Origin: Aminidesulfovibrio sp040307135
Lineage (GTDB): Bacteria; Desulfobacterota; Desulfovibrionia; Desulfovibrionales; Desulfovibrionaceae
Assembly: GCA_040307135.1 (NCBI GenBank)
Contig: JAWRKD010000001.1
Location: 1 to 40,483, forward strand
DNA: 40,483 nt
Direction of reading: 5' to 3'
Part shown: piece after piece, positions 1 through 7,893 of the stretch
How the letters are laid out: the number at the start of each line of letters is the position of its first letter
Numbering within the stretch: position 1 is the first letter of the stretch
Notes under the pieces: generated by a model
What the model saw: only the letters and a program-made list of their open reading frames with translations
Told to the model about the DNA's origin: nothing
The model's database searches: none
Program-made: the position numbers and the translations under genes

Positions 1-19
1 GCGCCGCCGTTCTCGTTTT

Positions 20-1039
20 TCAGGCCTGCATCTTCTGGGTCAGTATCATGGCCTGGAGGTGCTTGGTGATCTCCGGGTCGTAGCCGCCGTCCTGGGCCAG
101 GGCCGTGGCCGCCTTCATGGGGTCCATGGCCTCGGCGTAGGGCCGCTTGGTGATCATGGCGCAGTAGGAATCCACCACGGCGCACAGCCGCCCCACCGGG
201 GTCACGGCCGCGCCCACGCGCTTCTGGGGGTAGCCCGTGCCCGTGAGCCGCTCGTGGTGCTCCAGGATGCAGGCCTCCACCTCGGGGAACTTGAGGTCCA
301 GCTTGGCGAGCATCTCCGAGCCGTGCATGGGGTGCTGGAGCACCTTGTTGCGCTCGTCGGGCACCAGGGGCTTTTCCTTCTCGCGGATGAAGGCCGCCAC
401 CTTGGTCATGCCCATGTCGTGCAGGAAGAGCCCGGCGGCCAGGTGGTCGAAATTCTTGCGCTTGACGCCGCCCTCCTCGAAGTTCTTGGCGTTCATGCGC
501 ATGTAGAGGGCCAGGCCCATGATCCCGCAGTTGAAGGAATGCCGCGCCAGACTGTAGGTGGCGTGCAGGCGCCGGGTCAGGGCCTTGATCCGCAGGGGGT
601 CGTGCCAAAGGTACTCGGTGAGCACCAGCAGGTCGGCCCAGAACTTCTGGAAGACCAGGAGCACGGGCTGGTCCAGGAACTCCTCCAGCCGCCGGGTCAG
701 GGCCTGCTGGAAGATGTCCGCGATCTCCCGCTCCTTGAGGTTCTTGTCGATGAGCACCAGGTCCAGCTGGTAGCTGATGTGCTTGACGTACACCGGGTGG
801 TCGGCGCGGGAGACGAAGATCAGACCCTCTTCAGTGAGCGCGGCCAGTTCCTCCACCTGCTCGTTGGAGAGCCGCTCGCCCACCTTGTAGTAGGGCATGA
901 TCCGGGCCACGTCCTCCTTGAAGCGGAAGATGTTCAAGGGAGGACGGTACTTGTTGAAACTGCCCAGAATGTCCGTGTTGATCTGGTAGTATTCTTCGGA
1001 AAGCCCATTGGGCGCGTCCATCCGCGGCTTGGCGCTCAT
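20..1039 (-). CDS. HD-GYP-like (degenerate) phosphohydrolase domain protein
   Basis: A 339-residue soluble protein. The N-terminal ~150 residues match no domain I recognise; the C-terminal half is an HD-GYP-type metal phosphohydrolase, a family that usually degrades cyclic di-GMP. Visible motifs in order are FLHDMGM (HD metal pair), HPMHGSEML, ILEHHERLTGTGYP (HHE plus GYP) and a VVDSYCAMITKRPY segment. Two changes from the family consensus stand out: the lysine of HDIGK is Met, and the Asp of the HHExxDGxGYP signature is Thr, so activity may be altered. It starts 7 nt after the pyk stop and is probably co-transcribed with pyk. No signal peptide or membrane segment is seen. The family call is firm; the substrate is unknown. 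Confidence 0.85.
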   Translation of the reverse strand: MSAKPRMDAPNGLSEEYYQINTDILGSFNKYRPPLNIFRFKEDVARIMPYYKVGERLSNEQVEELAALTEEGLIFVSRADHPVYVKHISYQLDLVLIDKNLKEREIADIFQQALTRRLEEFLDQPVLLVFQKFWADLLVLTEYLWHDPLRIKALTRRLHATYSLARHSFNCGIMGLALYMRMNAKNFEEGGVKRKNFDHLAAGLFLHDMGMTKVAAFIREKEKPLVPDERNKVLQHPMHGSEMLAKLDLKFPEVEACILEHHERLTGTGYPQKRVGAAVTPVGRLCAVVDSYCAMITKRPYAEAMDPMKAATALAQDGGYDPEITKHLQAMILTQKMQA

Positions 1040-1046
1040 GCTCGGC

Positions 1047-2462
1047 TCACTTTTCGAAAATCTTCACCACGTTGGTCTGGGTCTGCATCTGGTTCTTCTT
1101 GGGCTGGCCTGCCGTGATCACCACGCAATCCCCGGCGGCGAAGGCCGGGGACTCGCAGACGAAGGTCTCGGCCCGGTCCTGGTGGGAATCCTCGCTCTCC
1201 TTGGGGGCCTCGGGCACCACGCCCCAGGACAGGTTGGTGAAGTGCCGCACCCGGGGGTCCGGCGACAGGGCATAGACCGGCTGCTTGGGCCGGCAGGCCG
1301 AGAGGATGCGGGCCGTGGCCCCGGAGGTGCTGTGGCAGACGATGGCCTTGGAGCGGGTCTTCTGGGCCAGGAGCGCGGCGGCGTAGGCCAGGAAACGCGC
1401 CGGGTGCTCCTGGTCGCCGGGCGCCCGCGGGCCGGGCGAGGACTCGAAATGGAACTCCTCGGCGGTCTGGGCGATCTTGCGCATGAAGGCCACGGCCTTG
1501 TCCGGATACTTGCCGATGGCCGTCTCCTCGGAGAGCATGATGCAGTCCGCGCCGTCCAGGATGGCGTTGGCCACGTCCGTGGTCTCGGCCCGGGTGGGCA
1601 GGGGGCTGTTGACCATGGACAGGAGCATCTGGGTGGCCACGATCACCGGCTTGCCCGCCGCGTTGCAGGCGCTGATGATGCGCTTCTGGATGGCCGGGAT
1701 GTCCGAGAGCTCGCACTCCAGGCCCAGGTCGCCGCGGGCCACCATGACGCCGTCGGTCTCCTCCAGGATGCGCTGGAGGTTCTGGATGGCGCCGCGGCGC
1801 TCGAGCTTGGCGATGATGGGCAGGGTCTTGCCCAGCTGGCGCATCTCGGCCTTGAGCGCGCTGATGTCCTCGGCGCTCTGCACGTAGGACATGGCCACCA
1901 CGTCCACGCCGATCTCCAGGCCCAGGGCCAGGTCCACCTTGTCCTTGGCCGTGAGGGCGTCCAGGGGCGTGGTTTTGCCCGGGAAGGCGATGCCCTTGCG
2001 CGGCGGCGCGATGCCGGAATTCTCGGCGGTCATCCGCACGAGCAGCTCGTTCTCGCGGCCCGTGACGTGGAACTGGAGCATGCCGTCGGACAGGGCCACG
2101 GTGTCGCCCACCTTGAGGGTGCGGATGACCGCGGGCAGGTCCAGGCAGATGACCGGCTCGCTGCGCCCCTCCTCCTGGCCCGGCACGCCCAGGAGCACCT
2201 CGTCGCCGCGGGATATCTCCAGGGTGCCCAGGCCGATGTCGCAGGTGCGGATCTTGGGGCCGGAGAGGTCCTGGAGGATGGACAGGGTCTGGCCCAGCTT
2301 GCGCTCCAGGCCGCGGATGATGTCCACCATGCGGATGAAGCCTTCCTTGCCGCCGTGGGAGAAATTGAGCCGGAAGATGCGCGCCCCGGCCTCCACCAGG
2401 GAGCGGACGGAGTCCTCGTCGCTGGTGGCCGGGCCCAGGGTGGCGATGATCTTGGTGTGCAT
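1047..2462 (-). CDS. pyk: pyruvate kinase
   Basis: Converts phosphoenolpyruvate and ADP to pyruvate and ATP, the last step of glycolysis, in the cytoplasm. The 471-residue length is normal for bacterial type enzymes. The N-terminus MHTKIIATLGPATS, the FRLNFSHGG segment, MVARGDLGLE, ATQMLLSM and PTRAETTDVANAILDG are classic pyruvate kinase barrel motifs. The usual LSGETA reads LSEETA here, and the usual KIEN segment reads KLERRGAIQN. The start is supported by AAAGGAAG about 7 nt upstream. It is divergent from mraZ and leads a likely two-gene unit with the HD-GYP-like gene. Confidence 0.97.
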   Translation of the reverse strand: MHTKIIATLGPATSDEDSVRSLVEAGARIFRLNFSHGGKEGFIRMVDIIRGLERKLGQTLSILQDLSGPKIRTCDIGLGTLEISRGDEVLLGVPGQEEGRSEPVICLDLPAVIRTLKVGDTVALSDGMLQFHVTGRENELLVRMTAENSGIAPPRKGIAFPGKTTPLDALTAKDKVDLALGLEIGVDVVAMSYVQSAEDISALKAEMRQLGKTLPIIAKLERRGAIQNLQRILEETDGVMVARGDLGLECELSDIPAIQKRIISACNAAGKPVIVATQMLLSMVNSPLPTRAETTDVANAILDGADCIMLSEETAIGKYPDKAVAFMRKIAQTAEEFHFESSPGPRAPGDQEHPARFLAYAAALLAQKTRSKAIVCHSTSGATARILSACRPKQPVYALSPDPRVRHFTNLSWGVVPEAPKESEDSHQDRAETFVCESPAFAAGDCVVITAGQPKKNQMQTQTNVVKIFEK

Positions 2463-2533
2463 ATGCGGCTTCCTTTCGCTTCAGGAGTTTTCCCAGTGTT
2501 TCGGAATAGTTGCCGCCAAGGTTCAAAACTGTA

Positions 2534-2585
2534 GGCTCCCCCCTCCGCCGTGCTTTCCAGGCCCTGCGGCCTCCTGCGGGGAGCC
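2534..2585. other. branched inverted repeat in the pyk/mraZ divergent spacer
   Basis: An 8-bp outer inverted repeat, GGCTCCCC (2534-2541) with GGGGAGCC (2578-2585), encloses an inner AGGCC-CTGC-GGCCT hairpin (2559-2572). No U-tract follows on either strand, so a terminator is unlikely. It could be an RNA structure in the pyk leader or a DNA-binding site. The rest of the 255-nt spacer (2463-2717) holds the mraZ promoter and repeats; I see no clear pyk promoter. Confidence 0.35.
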
Positions 2586-2655
2586 CTCGGAAGCCAGTCA
2601 TATCCTCATTTTTCTTCGATGAAAATGGATTTTTAATCTTGACATCTCCTTGCGT

Positions 2656-2683
2656 TTGGCGGAAGGGTGGCATTACGTATAAA
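2656..2683 (+). promoter_or_regulatory. candidate sigma-70 promoter for mraZ / dcw cluster
   Basis: A -35-like TTGGCG (2656-2661) is followed after 16 nt by TATAAA (2678-2683) in an unusually AT-rich stretch, about 35 nt before the mraZ start. It is the best-spaced pair in the spacer. It is inferred from sequence only. Confidence 0.5.
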
Positions 2684-2687
2684 AAAC

Positions 2688-2712
2688 GTGGGAAAAAGTG
2701 TCGGAAGGTGGA
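2688..2712 (+). promoter_or_regulatory. MraZ-box-like direct repeats in the mraZ leader
   Basis: Three copies of GTG-G-like half sites start at 2688 (GTGGG), 2698 (GTGTC) and 2708 (GTGGA), exactly 10 bp apart, between the -10 element and the mraZ ATG. MraZ in other bacteria autorepresses by binding short G-rich direct repeats at this spacing near its own promoter. The last copy overlaps the ribosome-binding site. Function is inferred from position and periodicity. Confidence 0.6.
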
Positions 2713-2717
2713 GTCAG

Positions 2718-3170
2718 ATGAAGTTCCGCGGGCATGCGCACCGCAGCCTGGACCCCAAGGGCCGCATCATCCTGCCGCCGGAATTCCGCGACCAGATCTT
2801 CGCGGAAGTGGCCGACGGCCGGATCGTGCTGACCATCTTCGAGGGCCACGTCATCGGCATCACCCCGGCGCAGTGGGACAGGCTCGAAGGTGAGCTGCAG
2901 AAGAAATCCAAGAATCCCAGCAGGCAACTGCGGGACTTCATGCGCATACTCTACTCCGGCTACGAGGAGGTCCAGGTGGACCCCCAGGGCCGCATGCAGC
3001 TTCCGGCGCACCTGCGCAAAAGCGGACGGCTGAACAAGGAGGTCGTCCTGCTGGGCGTGGGCGAGCGTTTCGAGATCTGGGGCGAGGAGAGTTACCAGGG
3101 TCTGCTGGAGCAGGACTACAGCGATGTCTCCGACGAGCTGTCCGAAGCCGGCGTCATCCTGCCCTTCTAG
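2718..3170 (+). CDS. mraZ: transcriptional regulator MraZ
   Basis: First gene of the division and cell wall cluster: a 150-residue DNA-binding protein with two AbrB/SpoVT-like halves, which in other bacteria forms a ring and represses its own operon. The N-terminal half has the SLDPKGRIILPPEFR motif and the second half repeats it as VDPQGRMQLPAHLR. The ATG at 2718 is preferred over an upstream in-frame codon at 2667, because 2718 begins at the conserved MKFRGHAHRSLDPKG and has GGAAGGTGGAG just upstream. Its 3-prime end overlaps the rsmH start by 47 nt. Confidence 0.97.
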   Translation: MKFRGHAHRSLDPKGRIILPPEFRDQIFAEVADGRIVLTIFEGHVIGITPAQWDRLEGELQKKSKNPSRQLRDFMRILYSGYEEVQVDPQGRMQLPAHLRKSGRLNKEVVLLGVGERFEIWGEESYQGLLEQDYSDVSDELSEAGVILPF

Positions 3171-4143
3171 CGAGGGCGGCGATCCCGGCGCGGCGCACGT
3201 CAGCGTGCTGCTGGCGGAGACCCTGGACTGGATCGGGCCGAAACCGGGCGGGCGCTATCTGGACGGCACGCTGGGACTGGGCGGGCACAGTCTCGGAATC
3301 CTGCGGGCCGCGGACGGACGCGCCGACGTCCTCGGGCTGGACCGGGACCGCGAGGCCCTGGCCCTGGCCCGGGAGCGGCTGGCCCCCTTCGGCGGGAGGG
3401 CGCACCTGGAGAACACGTCTTTCAGCGGCTTCGAGGCGGCCATGGACCGCCTCCAGTGGGACGCCCTGGACGGCGCGGTCCTGGACCTGGGAGTCTCCTC
3501 CCTCCAGCTGGACCGGCCCGAGCGGGGCTTCAGCTTTTCGGCCGACGGCCCCCTGGACATGCGCATGGACCCGGGTTCGGGCTTCAAGCCGGCCAGGGTC
3601 CTGGTGAATAAGGCCCGTTTTGAGGAACTGCGCCGGATCATCGGCGAATACGGAGAGGAACCCTTGGCCGGCAGGATCGCCAAGGCCATCGTGCGCGAGC
3701 GCGAGCAGGCCGAGATCGACTCCACGGCGCGGCTGGCCGAGATCGTGGCCCGGGCCTACCCCCCGGACCGCCGCCGCCAGGCCCGCAACCATCCGGCCAC
3801 CAGGACCTTCATGGCCCTGCGCATGGCCGTGAACCGGGAGCTGGAGGAGCTGGAGACCTTCCTGGCGCGCATCCCGGAACGGCTGAAACCCGGGGCGCGG
3901 CTGGCGATCATCTCGTTCCACTCCCTGGAGGACCGCATGGTCAAGCTGGCCTTCCGCGGCCTGGCCAAGGGCTGCATCTGCCCGCCGCGCCAGCCGCTGT
4001 GCACCTGCGGCCGCAAGCCCAGCATGAAGGTCCTGACCAGGAAGCCGGTGGTTCCTGGCGAGGCCGAGATGGAACGCAACCCGCGCAGCCGCAGCGCCAA
4101 GCTGCGGGTGGCCGAGCGGCTGCCCCTGGAGGGCGCGGCGTGA
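3124..4143 (+). CDS. rsmH: 16S rRNA (cytosine(1402)-N(4))-methyltransferase RsmH (MraW)
   Basis: S-adenosylmethionine-dependent methyltransferase that modifies C1402 of 16S rRNA. Of its 339 residues, HVSVLLAETLDWI, YLDGTLGLGGHS (SAM loop), GAVLDLGVSSLQLD, RGFSF, LDMRMD and FHSLEDRMVK are all recognisable RsmH motifs. The only in-frame ATG ahead of the conserved core is at 3124, inside mraZ, giving an approximately 25-residue low-homology N-terminus; a GGAG lies 12 nt upstream. The end overlaps ftsL in a GTGA junction, so the two are probably translationally coupled. Confidence 0.96.
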   Translation: MSPTSCPKPASSCPSSEGGDPGAAHVSVLLAETLDWIGPKPGGRYLDGTLGLGGHSLGILRAADGRADVLGLDRDREALALARERLAPFGGRAHLENTSFSGFEAAMDRLQWDALDGAVLDLGVSSLQLDRPERGFSFSADGPLDMRMDPGSGFKPARVLVNKARFEELRRIIGEYGEEPLAGRIAKAIVREREQAEIDSTARLAEIVARAYPPDRRRQARNHPATRTFMALRMAVNRELEELETFLARIPERLKPGARLAIISFHSLEDRMVKLAFRGLAKGCICPPRQPLCTCGRKPSMKVLTRKPVVPGEAEMERNPRSRSAKLRVAERLPLEGAA

Positions 4144-4448
4144 GCGGTGGGGTGCGCGGCGGCTTCTGGCTCCTGCTGCCCCTGTTCGGGCTGGCCCTGT
4201 GCCTGGGCCTGGCCTCGGTCTGGATGAACATCGAGCGCGTGGACCTGGCCTACACGCTCAAGAAGATGGAGTATGAACTGGGCGAGCGCAACGCCCTGGC
4301 GGACAAGCTGGGCGTGGAGCGGGACAATCTCATGGCCCCCTACCAGCTCAAGCGGCTGGCGGACAAATTCGGACTGGGTCCTGCGGGTCCCGGGCAAATC
4401 CGGCGCCTTCCGGCGGCGGAGACCAGGCCCGCACCCGAGAAGCCCTGA
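4140..4448 (+). CDS. ftsL: cell division protein FtsL-like
   Basis: A 102-residue bitopic membrane protein in the FtsL position between rsmH and ftsI. It has a short cytoplasmic N-terminus, one hydrophobic helix (about residues 8-25, FWLLLPLFGLALCLGLASVW) and then a periplasmic coiled-coil-like stretch rich in Leu and Glu ending in KRLADKFGLGP. FtsL joins FtsQ and FtsB to activate septal peptidoglycan synthesis. The GTG start at 4140 overlaps the rsmH stop as GTGA; an open frame further upstream lies wholly within rsmH and is not supported. Sequence conservation is low in this family, so the call leans on topology and synteny. Confidence 0.88.
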   Translation: MSGGVRGGFWLLLPLFGLALCLGLASVWMNIERVDLAYTLKKMEYELGERNALADKLGVERDNLMAPYQLKRLADKFGLGPAGPGQIRRLPAAETRPAPEKP

Positions 4449-4457
4449 GGCCACCGT

Positions 4458-6404
4458 ATGGTGAAACAGAAAAAGAAAGGCCGGGACTTCAGCAGATTCA
4501 AGCTGGCATGCGTCGCCGGCCTTTTCGTCGTTCTGCTCGGGGCGCTCTGGGTCCGCGCGGGCTACATCCAGCTCTGGCGCGGCCCGCAGCTGGAGGAGCT
4601 GGCCTCGCGCCAGAGCTACGCCGCGGAGTTCGAGCGCGGCCAGCGCGGCCGCATCCTGTCCAAGGACGGCGCGGTGCTGGCCACCAGCGTGGAGGCCCAG
4701 TCCGTCTACGCCCGGCCCCTGGACGCGGCCAAGTCGCCCAAGACCCCGCGCGTGCTGGCCTCCATCCTGGGCCTGTCCGAGGCCGAGGTGCGCAAGGACC
4801 TCTCGTCCAAGAAAAACTTCGTCTGGATCAAGCGCCAGGTCAGCGACGCCCAGGCCAAGGCCGTGGCCGAGGCCGGGCTGCCGGGCGTGCACCTGACCTC
4901 GGAATACAACCGGCTCTACCCCAACGGCCACCTGGCCGGGCAGATCCTGGGCTTCGTGGACGTGGACGGCAAGGGCCTGGAGGGCGTGGAGGCGGCCTTC
5001 GAGGACCGCCTGGCCGCGGGCCAGGCCAAGCTCGTGGTCCAGCGCGACGCCTCGGGCCGCCGCCTGTACCTGGACGACCAGGGCCGGGAAATGGACATCA
5101 ACGGCCACGACGTGCGCCTGACCATCGACTCGCACGTGCAGGACCTCACCGAGCAGGCCCTGGCCGAGGCCGTGCGCAAGTACGAGGCCCAGAGCGGCAT
5201 GGCCATCGTGGTCAAGGTGGACAGCGGCGAGATCCTGGCCATGGCCAACTACCCCTTCTTCAATCCCAACGTGAGCCGCACCACGGCCGCGGGCCTGCGC
5301 CGCAACCGCGCGGCCCAGGACGTGTTCGAGCCCGGCTCCACCATGAAGCCCTTCCTGGTGGCCGCGGCCCTGGAGGAGAAGACCGTCACCGCGGACCAGC
5401 TCTTCGACTGCGAGAACGGCAAGTGGAAGCTGCGCAACAAGATCATCCGCGACGACCACCCCCACCGCTGGCTCACGGTGAGCCAGATCGTGCGCTACTC
5501 CAGCAACATCGGCGCGGCCAAGGTGGGTCAGACCCTGGGCTCGCAGCGCTACTACGACTACCTCACCCGCCTGGGCTTCGGCTCCCGGCCCGGGGTCACG
5601 GCCCTGTCCGGCGGGGTGGGCATCCTGCACCCGGCCCAGGCCTGGACCGAGATCGACCAGGCCGCCATCTCCTTCGGCCAGGGCATCGGCGTCACGGCTC
5701 TGCAGATGGCCAAGGCCTACCTCTGCATCGCCTCGGGCGGCGAGGCCAAGCCGCTCAAGCTCATCGCGGAGCCGGCGCAGGACCAGCCCGAGGCCTCGGG
5801 CCGCGTGTTCAGCAACAGGACGGCCCAGGCCGTGCTGGCCATGATGCGCGAGGTGGTGGAGATGGACGGCACGGGCAAGATGGCCCGCATCCCGGGCGTG
5901 CCCGTGGCCGGCAAGACCGGCACGGCCCAGAAGGCGGGCAAGGGCGGCTACAGCGACGAGCGCCTCTCCTCCTTCGTGGGGCTCATCCCCGGCGACAAGC
6001 CCGAATACCTGGTCCTGGCCCTGGTGGACGAGCCGCAGAACGTCTCCTACGGCGGCATTGTGGCCGCCCCGGCGGTCAAGGAGATCGCCTCGCGGGCCCT
6101 GGCCTACTACGGCCGCCTGCCCGAGGCCCCGGCCCTGGCCGAGGCCGCCCGGGTCGAGCCCGACCCCTCGCAGGTCATGGGCGAGGTGCTGCCCGCGGGC
6201 CAGCCCCGCACCGCGGGCGAGCGCGTGCCGGACCTGCACGGCCTGCCCCTGCGCCGGGCCGTGGAGCTGCTCGTGCAGAAAGGAATCGTCCCGGTGCTCA
6301 AGGGCCGGGGCATGGTGGTGAGCGGACAGAAGCCCGCCGCGGGCGATCCCTGGCCCGAAGGGAGGGACGGCGACAATGATGTTTTTGTTCTCATCCTCTC
6401 CTAG
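4458..6404 (+). CDS. ftsI: septal peptidoglycan transpeptidase FtsI / PBP3-type, with PASTA domain
   Basis: Class B penicillin-binding protein that cross-links septal peptidoglycan. Of its 648 residues, there is a single membrane anchor near 14-36, then a dimerisation domain starting RGRILSKDGAVLA (about 63-76). The transpeptidase domain carries the active-site EPGSTMKPF (Ser294), the SSN triad (348-350) and AGKTGTA (486-489). Residues about 589-648 form a single PASTA-like repeat, beginning VPDLHGLPLRRAVELL, as in many Desulfovibrio and Gram-positive enzymes but not E. coli FtsI. The gene lies between ftsL and murE; its last 29 nt overlap the preferred murE start. Confidence 0.96.
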   Translation: MVKQKKKGRDFSRFKLACVAGLFVVLLGALWVRAGYIQLWRGPQLEELASRQSYAAEFERGQRGRILSKDGAVLATSVEAQSVYARPLDAAKSPKTPRVLASILGLSEAEVRKDLSSKKNFVWIKRQVSDAQAKAVAEAGLPGVHLTSEYNRLYPNGHLAGQILGFVDVDGKGLEGVEAAFEDRLAAGQAKLVVQRDASGRRLYLDDQGREMDINGHDVRLTIDSHVQDLTEQALAEAVRKYEAQSGMAIVVKVDSGEILAMANYPFFNPNVSRTTAAGLRRNRAAQDVFEPGSTMKPFLVAAALEEKTVTADQLFDCENGKWKLRNKIIRDDHPHRWLTVSQIVRYSSNIGAAKVGQTLGSQRYYDYLTRLGFGSRPGVTALSGGVGILHPAQAWTEIDQAAISFGQGIGVTALQMAKAYLCIASGGEAKPLKLIAEPAQDQPEASGRVFSNRTAQAVLAMMREVVEMDGTGKMARIPGVPVAGKTGTAQKAGKGGYSDERLSSFVGLIPGDKPEYLVLALVDEPQNVSYGGIVAAPAVKEIASRALAYYGRLPEAPALAEAARVEPDPSQVMGEVLPAGQPRTAGERVPDLHGLPLRRAVELLVQKGIVPVLKGRGMVVSGQKPAAGDPWPEGRDGDNDVFVLILS

Positions 6405-7893
6405 CGGGAGGCGCAAGGCGGAGATGGACGCACCCGTGGAAGGCCCCTGGCAGGCCCTGCTGGACAAGGTTCGCGCCGGACTCATGGTGCGCACGGACTC
6501 GCGGCTGGTGAACCCGGGCGAGGTCTTCGTGGCCATGCCCGCGGCCGGGGACAAGCGCGCCCAGTTCATCCGCGACGCCGTGGCCCGCGGCGCGGAGACC
6601 GTGGTCAGCGCCGAGCCCGTGGAGCCCGAGCTCCTGGGCGGGGCCGCGCTGCTGCCGCGGCCGGACGCTGCCGAGGCCCTGGGCGAACTGGCCCGGGCCT
6701 ATTTCAAGACCGGCCAGGCCGTGATGAAGACCATCGGCGTCACCGGCACCAACGGCAAAACCACCACCAGCTACCTCATCGAGCACATCCTGGCCGCGGC
6801 CGGGCTCAAGGTGGGCGTGCTCGGCACCGTGACCTACCGCTGGCCCGGCTTCAGCCTGGACGCCAGCCTGACCACCCCGGGCTGCTGGCAGCTGCACGAC
6901 CTCTTCGCCAACATGGCCAAGAGCGATGTGGACGTGGTGGTCATGGAGGTCTCCTCCCACGCCCTGGACCAGAAGCGCGTGGCCGGGCTCTCCTTCGACG
7001 TGGCCGTGCTCACCAACGTGACCCAGGATCATCTGGATTACCACGGGACAATGGAAAGTTATTTCCAAGCCAAATCTAGACTTTTTCGTGATTGCCCGGC
7101 CGGGGACAAGCGCTGCGTGCTCAATTGGGACGACCCCTACGGCCGCCGCCTGCTGGCCGAGGTCCACCCCTCCCTGGGCTACGGCCTCACGGACGAGCCG
7201 TTGGGGGACGCCAGCCTGGCCGGGACCATCCTGTCCTGCACCGGGGCCGGCCTGCACCTGCGCATGACCTACAAGGGCAAGAGCTGGGAGCTGACCTCGC
7301 CGCTGGTGGGCGCGCACAACGCCCAGAACCTCCTGGCCGCCCAGGCCGCCTGCCTGTCCCTGGGCCTGTCCTGCAAGGAGGCCCGCCGCCTTGCGGAGTT
7401 CCAGGGCGTGCCCGGCCGCCTGGAGCGCGTGCCCAACGAGCACGGCCTGGCCGTGTTCGTGGACTACGCCCACACCCCGGACGCCCTGGTCAACGTGCAG
7501 AAGACCCTGCGCTCCCTGGACTTCCGGCGGCTCGTCACGGTCTTCGGCTGCGGCGGCAACCGCGACCGCGGCAAGCGGCCGCTCATGGCCCGGGCCGTGG
7601 CCGACTACGCCGACGTGGCCGTGCTCACCTCGGACAACCCGCGCTTCGAGGATCCGCTGGAGATCATGGCCGACGCCCGCCCCGGGCTCTTCTCCGGCCC
7701 GCGCAAACCCGAGATCGTGGAGGAGCCGGACCGCTATCAGGCCCTGTGCAAGGCCGTGGGCCTCATGGCCGAGGGCGATGTGCTCCTGGTGGCGGGCAAG
7801 GGCCACGAGAGCTACCAGCAGGTGGGCGACCGCAAACTGCCCTTCAGCGATGTGGAAGCCGTGCAGCGCGCCATCCGGGAGGTGCTCGGGTGA
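6376..7893 (+). CDS. murE: UDP-MurNAc-L-Ala-D-Glu:meso-diaminopimelate ligase MurE
   Basis: Adds meso-diaminopimelate to the UDP-MurNAc dipeptide. The P-loop is GTNGKTT (about 124-130), a candidate carbamylated lysine lies in AKSRLF (Lys233), and the specificity motif DNPR (420-423) indicates diaminopimelate rather than lysine. The start is ambiguous: ATG 6376 has GGAGGG 9-10 nt upstream but overlaps ftsI by 29 nt. ATG 6424 begins MDAPVEGPW and fits the usual family N-terminus, but its nearest GGAG abuts the codon. An AT-rich run of codons at about 7026-7100 is unlike the rest of the gene (see findings). The end overlaps murF as GTGA. Confidence 0.96.
   Translation: MMFLFSSSPSGRRKAEMDAPVEGPWQALLDKVRAGLMVRTDSRLVNPGEVFVAMPAAGDKRAQFIRDAVARGAETVVSAEPVEPELLGGAALLPRPDAAEALGELARAYFKTGQAVMKTIGVTGTNGKTTTSYLIEHILAAAGLKVGVLGTVTYRWPGFSLDASLTTPGCWQLHDLFANMAKSDVDVVVMEVSSHALDQKRVAGLSFDVAVLTNVTQDHLDYHGTMESYFQAKSRLFRDCPAGDKRCVLNWDDPYGRRLLAEVHPSLGYGLTDEPLGDASLAGTILSCTGAGLHLRMTYKGKSWELTSPLVGAHNAQNLLAAQAACLSLGLSCKEARRLAEFQGVPGRLERVPNEHGLAVFVDYAHTPDALVNVQKTLRSLDFRRLVTVFGCGGNRDRGKRPLMARAVADYADVAVLTSDNPRFEDPLEIMADARPGLFSGPRKPEIVEEPDRYQALCKAVGLMAEGDVLLVAGKGHESYQQVGDRKLPFSDVEAVQRAIREVLG

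Noticed and set aside
2639..2644. Perfect TTGACA upstream of mraZ
   Set aside because: No usable -10 at 16-18 nt; the pair at 2656 and 2678 fits better.
3756..6569. 937-residue open frame on the minus strand opposite rsmH, ftsL and ftsI
   Set aside because: Arg/Gly/His-rich, no domain, fully antisense to genes with clear motifs; a high-GC shadow.
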